From the NCBI RefSeq assembly GCF_000423625.1, contig NZ_AUII01000002.1, positions 124,001-188,000 of the forward strand: a DNA stretch of 64,000 nucleotides, in the 5' to 3' direction. This DNA comes from Pseudonocardia asaccharolytica DSM 44247 = NBRC 16224 (GTDB taxonomy: Bacteria > Actinomycetota > Actinomycetes > Mycobacteriales > Pseudonocardiaceae). Positions within the stretch are counted from its first letter, which is position 1; each line of letters begins with the position of its first letter. The notes beneath the pieces were generated by a model, which saw only the letters and a program-made list of their open reading frames with translations, was not told the DNA's origin and did not search any database. A program made the translations under genes and the position numbers. Positions 62,002 to 64,000 of this stretch are shown in pieces.

Positions 62002-63282
62002 TCACCCGGTGGCGGGCTCGGTGAAGTCGGGGCGCTCCAGCAGCCAGGAGACGATGAGGCCGGCGATCAATCCCCAGAACGCCGCACCGATGTTCAAGAA
62101 CTTGATGTCGGCCACGGTCACCACGAACGTGACCAGTGCCCCCAGGGTGAACCGGCTGCTGAACGCGGTCACGAAGGAGGACTGCAGCACCCGCAGCATC
62201 GCCAGCCCTCCGAGCGCGGCGATGAACGCCGGCGGGGTGGCCAGCATCAGCTGGGTGAACAGCGGCGCGAACAGTCCGAACAGGATCGCCAGCAGCCCGC
62301 AGACGATGCCGGCGGTGTAGTGGCGCGCCCGCTCCCCCGAGGCCGTCAGCAGGGCGTTCGTCGGCCCGGTCAGGCAGGTCGACACCGCCCCGACCACCGC
62401 GGCGAGCAGCGACCACACACCGCAGGCGATGGTGGTCACGTTGACCGGCGCGGCGTGCCCGGCGGCCCTCAGCACCGCCACCCCCTGACCGTTCTGCACC
62501 ACCAGAACCGTGATCGTCAGCGGGACGACCAGCTCGACCATCGCCTGCAGCGACCACTGCGGCGCCTGGAAGACCGGTGCGGCGATCCACCCCGTCGCCG
62601 TGGGCCCGGGGTTGAAGCGCCCGGACAGCGCCACGGCGACGACTCCCACCAGCAGCGCGCCGATGATCGGCGGCAGCCAGCGACCAAGCGAGGCCCACGC
62701 GCTGAGCAGCAGGAACAGCAGCACCATCGGCGCGGCGATGAGTACGTCCCGACCCAGCGCGAGCACCAGTTCGGTGCCGAAGCGCAGGAACACCCCCGCG
62801 ACCATCCCCATCACGATCGGCATCGGGATGGCAGCCATCGCCTTGCGGACCCATCCGCTCAGCCCCAGGACGAGGATCAGCAGCCCGGTGGCGAAGAACG
62901 CCCCGATGACCTGAGGCCAGCTCAGGTGGGTCAATGCGGGACCGACGAGCACGGTCCCGGGGATCGTCCAGAAGAATGCCAGCGGCTGGCGGTACAGCCA
63001 GCAGGCGAGCACGGTGAGGAAGCCGTTGAGGACGAAGACGCCGAAGATCCAGGACGCGAGCTGCTCCTGGGACAACCCGCCTTGGGTGCCGACCGCGAGG
63101 ATCACCGCCACCGGCCCGGTGGCAGCGAAGATCAGCCCGATCAGCCCGTTGGCGGCGTAGCTCGCGCCGAAGTCCTTGGCCAGGCGATGCAGGCCGGGGG
63201 GAGGTTGAGCGGGACGCTCGATCAGACGAGGTGTGGTCCCCTTGCCAGGAGCGGCGTTCGGCTCGGTGTGCTCGGATTCCAT
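62002..63282 (-). CDS. benE: BenE-family benzoate/proton symporter
   Basis: 426 residues, about 12 helices. It shows GLSQEQLASWIFGVFVLNGF, YRQPLAFFWTIPGTVLVGPA and SAWASLGRWLPPIIGALLVG, matching BenE. Predicted to import benzoate or a related aromatic acid with protons, although no catabolic genes are in the window. ATG at 63282 lies 5 nt after AGGGG; GTG at 63288 is possible. Confidence 0.87.
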   Translation of the reverse strand: MESEHTEPNAAPGKGTTPRLIERPAQPPPGLHRLAKDFGASYAANGLIGLIFAATGPVAVILAVGTQGGLSQEQLASWIFGVFVLNGFLTVLACWLYRQPLAFFWTIPGTVLVGPALTHLSWPQVIGAFFATGLLILVLGLSGWVRKAMAAIPMPIVMGMVAGVFLRFGTELVLALGRDVLIAAPMVLLFLLLSAWASLGRWLPPIIGALLVGVVAVALSGRFNPGPTATGWIAAPVFQAPQWSLQAMVELVVPLTITVLVVQNGQGVAVLRAAGHAAPVNVTTIACGVWSLLAAVVGAVSTCLTGPTNALLTASGERARHYTAGIVCGLLAILFGLFAPLFTQLMLATPPAFIAALGGLAMLRVLQSSFVTAFSSRFTLGALVTFVVTVADIKFLNIGAAFWGLIAGLIVSWLLERPDFTEPATG

Positions 63283-63833
63283 GGTCACCCCTGTTCGCTC
63301 AGCGCCTCACGCTCTCCCGCGCAGAGCTGACGGCGTTCCCGCGGAGGGGCACCGTCGCACCTTCGGGGTGTTCCGCCCAGCCCTCTCGTCGGCTCGGCAA
63401 CGTCGTCGTCGTGCCCCTGGTGGGTGCACCACCAGGGGCTGCCATCGGAGATCCTCAGCCCGTCAGACGTCCCGACAGCTGCTCGACGAGGCGTAGCAGT
63501 GCGGTGTTGTCGAGCACGCCGATGTCCTTGGCTCTCCCGGCCCCGGCCACGGTCGTCAAGGCCGACGAGCAACGGCCAGCGGCATCCGTTCTCAGACCGC
63601 GCCTCTCTCCGTGCGAGCCGGAACAGATGAGCCGCGGCGGCAGCGGGCAGAACGCAGACGAGGCCGAGGGAGACCGCCTTCGGGCAGACCGGCGGGTGGT
63701 GTGGACGGCGCGCGAACTGGCCCGTGAGCTCGCCGTCGGCCTGCCGTGCGCGGCGGCATCGAACTCCGCATTCCTGCCCAGCGAGGACCTCATCGGGGCG
63801 ATGCAGGTCTCCTCGAGAAACGTGCCCCAGAGT
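63283..63833. other. 551-nt gap without a confident gene
   Basis: The only strong element is the hairpin at 63414-63438. Minus-strand codons 63455-63545 (DIGVLDNTALLRLVEQLSGR) look coding-like, but the longer frame that would contain them is low-complexity Ser/Arg-rich. The stretch may hold decayed gene ends. Confidence 0.5.
63414..63438. terminator. 10-bp GC-rich hairpin
   Basis: CCCCTGGTGG, a 5-nt loop GTGCA, then CCACCAGGGG. It lies upstream of the BenE gene and downstream of any minus-strand transcript from the VapC side; no T-tract on either strand. Confidence 0.55.
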
Positions 63834-64000
63834 TCAAGGGGCGGTGACGCCGACCAGCTCGACGCAGCAGACACCGGTCGCGGTGCGCGCCAGTCGGGTG
63901 TCGGATGTCACGAGGGTGAGTGCACGTTGCTCCGCGAGAGCCACGTACGCCGCGTCATAGCTGCTGATGTTGTCGCGAAGCTGCCACATTCGCGGGAGAA
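63834..64000 (-). CDS. VapC-type PIN-domain toxin, C-terminal part (cut by window edge)
   Basis: 55 residues of the C-terminal half of a PIN-domain RNase. It reads RMWQLRDNISSYDAAYVALA (conserved Asp in SYDAAYVALAE), then LTLVTSDTRLART with the last acidic site, and ends GVTAP. The N terminus and any VapB antitoxin lie beyond 64000. Confidence 0.8.
   Translation of the reverse strand, partial: LPRMWQLRDNISSYDAAYVALAEQRALTLVTSDTRLARTATGVCCVELVGVTAP

Noticed and set aside
63455-63874. 139-codon minus-strand frame near the window end
   Set aside because: Ser/Arg-rich, overlaps the VapC coding region out of frame, no recognisable domain; only its last 25 codons look coding-like.

Overview
The window is high-GC actinobacterial DNA with GTG and TTG starts and many apparently leaderless genes. 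The gene content points to a bacterium with an arabinogalactan wall, most likely Pseudonocardiales (Pseudonocardia or a relative). This is inferred from gene families; no rRNA is present. Orthologues of most of the mycobacterial galactan/arabinan machinery are recognisable: UDP-galactopyranose mutase, GlfT1, GlfT2 plus a GlfT2 paralogue, two Emb arabinosyltransferases, DprE1, DprE2, the UbiA/PAP2 pair for the DPA donor, GtrA and a Wzm/Wzt exporter. They are split over several blocks instead of one cluster.

Layout. 0-6 kb: a LytTR response regulator, a small membrane protein and an acetate-type symporter, then rhodanese, DUF4328 and SEC-C/DUF5926 genes. 6-13 kb: CPBP protease, DUF3817, an IdeR-boxed DUF2470 gene, pheA, a histidine phosphatase, a minimal zinc metallopeptidase and a septum-formation protein; several of these keep an order known from the Rv3835-Rv3839 region of M. 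tuberculosis. 13-15 kb: a YgiB-like/glutathionylspermidine-synthase-like/DUF350 trio. 15-18 kb: HAD phosphatase, PAP2 and UbiA (DPPR branch). 18-25 kb: a polysaccharide cassette (flippase, two GT2 enzymes, DUF2304, galE, methyltransferase, DUF6541). 25-37 kb: glf, glfT2, the glfT2 paralogue and two emb genes. 37-43 kb: methyltransferase, nitroreductase, then a decayed or phase-variable region (membrane protein broken at a 7-bp repeat, broken histidine kinase, intact regulator). 42-45 kb: dprE2 and dprE1 separated by an internally deleted TnpB element. 45-51 kb: GT-C-like protein, DUF1707, and an N,N-dimethylformamidase locus with a LuxR regulator. 51-54 kb: an ABC exporter operon with a frameshifted permease. 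54-58 kb: gtrA, glfT1, wzt, wzm and the proteasome activator gene bpa. 58-64 kb: quinone oxidoreductase, GNAT, zinc metalloprotease, tRNA-Ser, GPP34, a BenE transporter and a VapC toxin cut by the window edge.

Working together: HAD/PAP2/UbiA and DprE1/DprE2 would make decaprenylphosphoryl-arabinose for the two Emb proteins. Glf supplies UDP-galactofuranose to GlfT1 and GlfT2, and Wzm/Wzt would export the galactan.

The most unusual signals are not genes. One is an 18-nt palindrome repeated at an exact 42-bp pitch in two convergent intergenic gaps. Another is a near-perfect 44-50 nt palindrome in six copies with compensatory changes. Others are a 7-bp tandem repeat that decides the reading frame of a membrane protein, and a set of about sixteen -10 hexamers 6-8 nt before start codons. 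Four frame-disrupting lesions (38.9, 40.2, 52.0 and 52.1 kb) could be real decay or assembly indels; the sequence alone cannot say.
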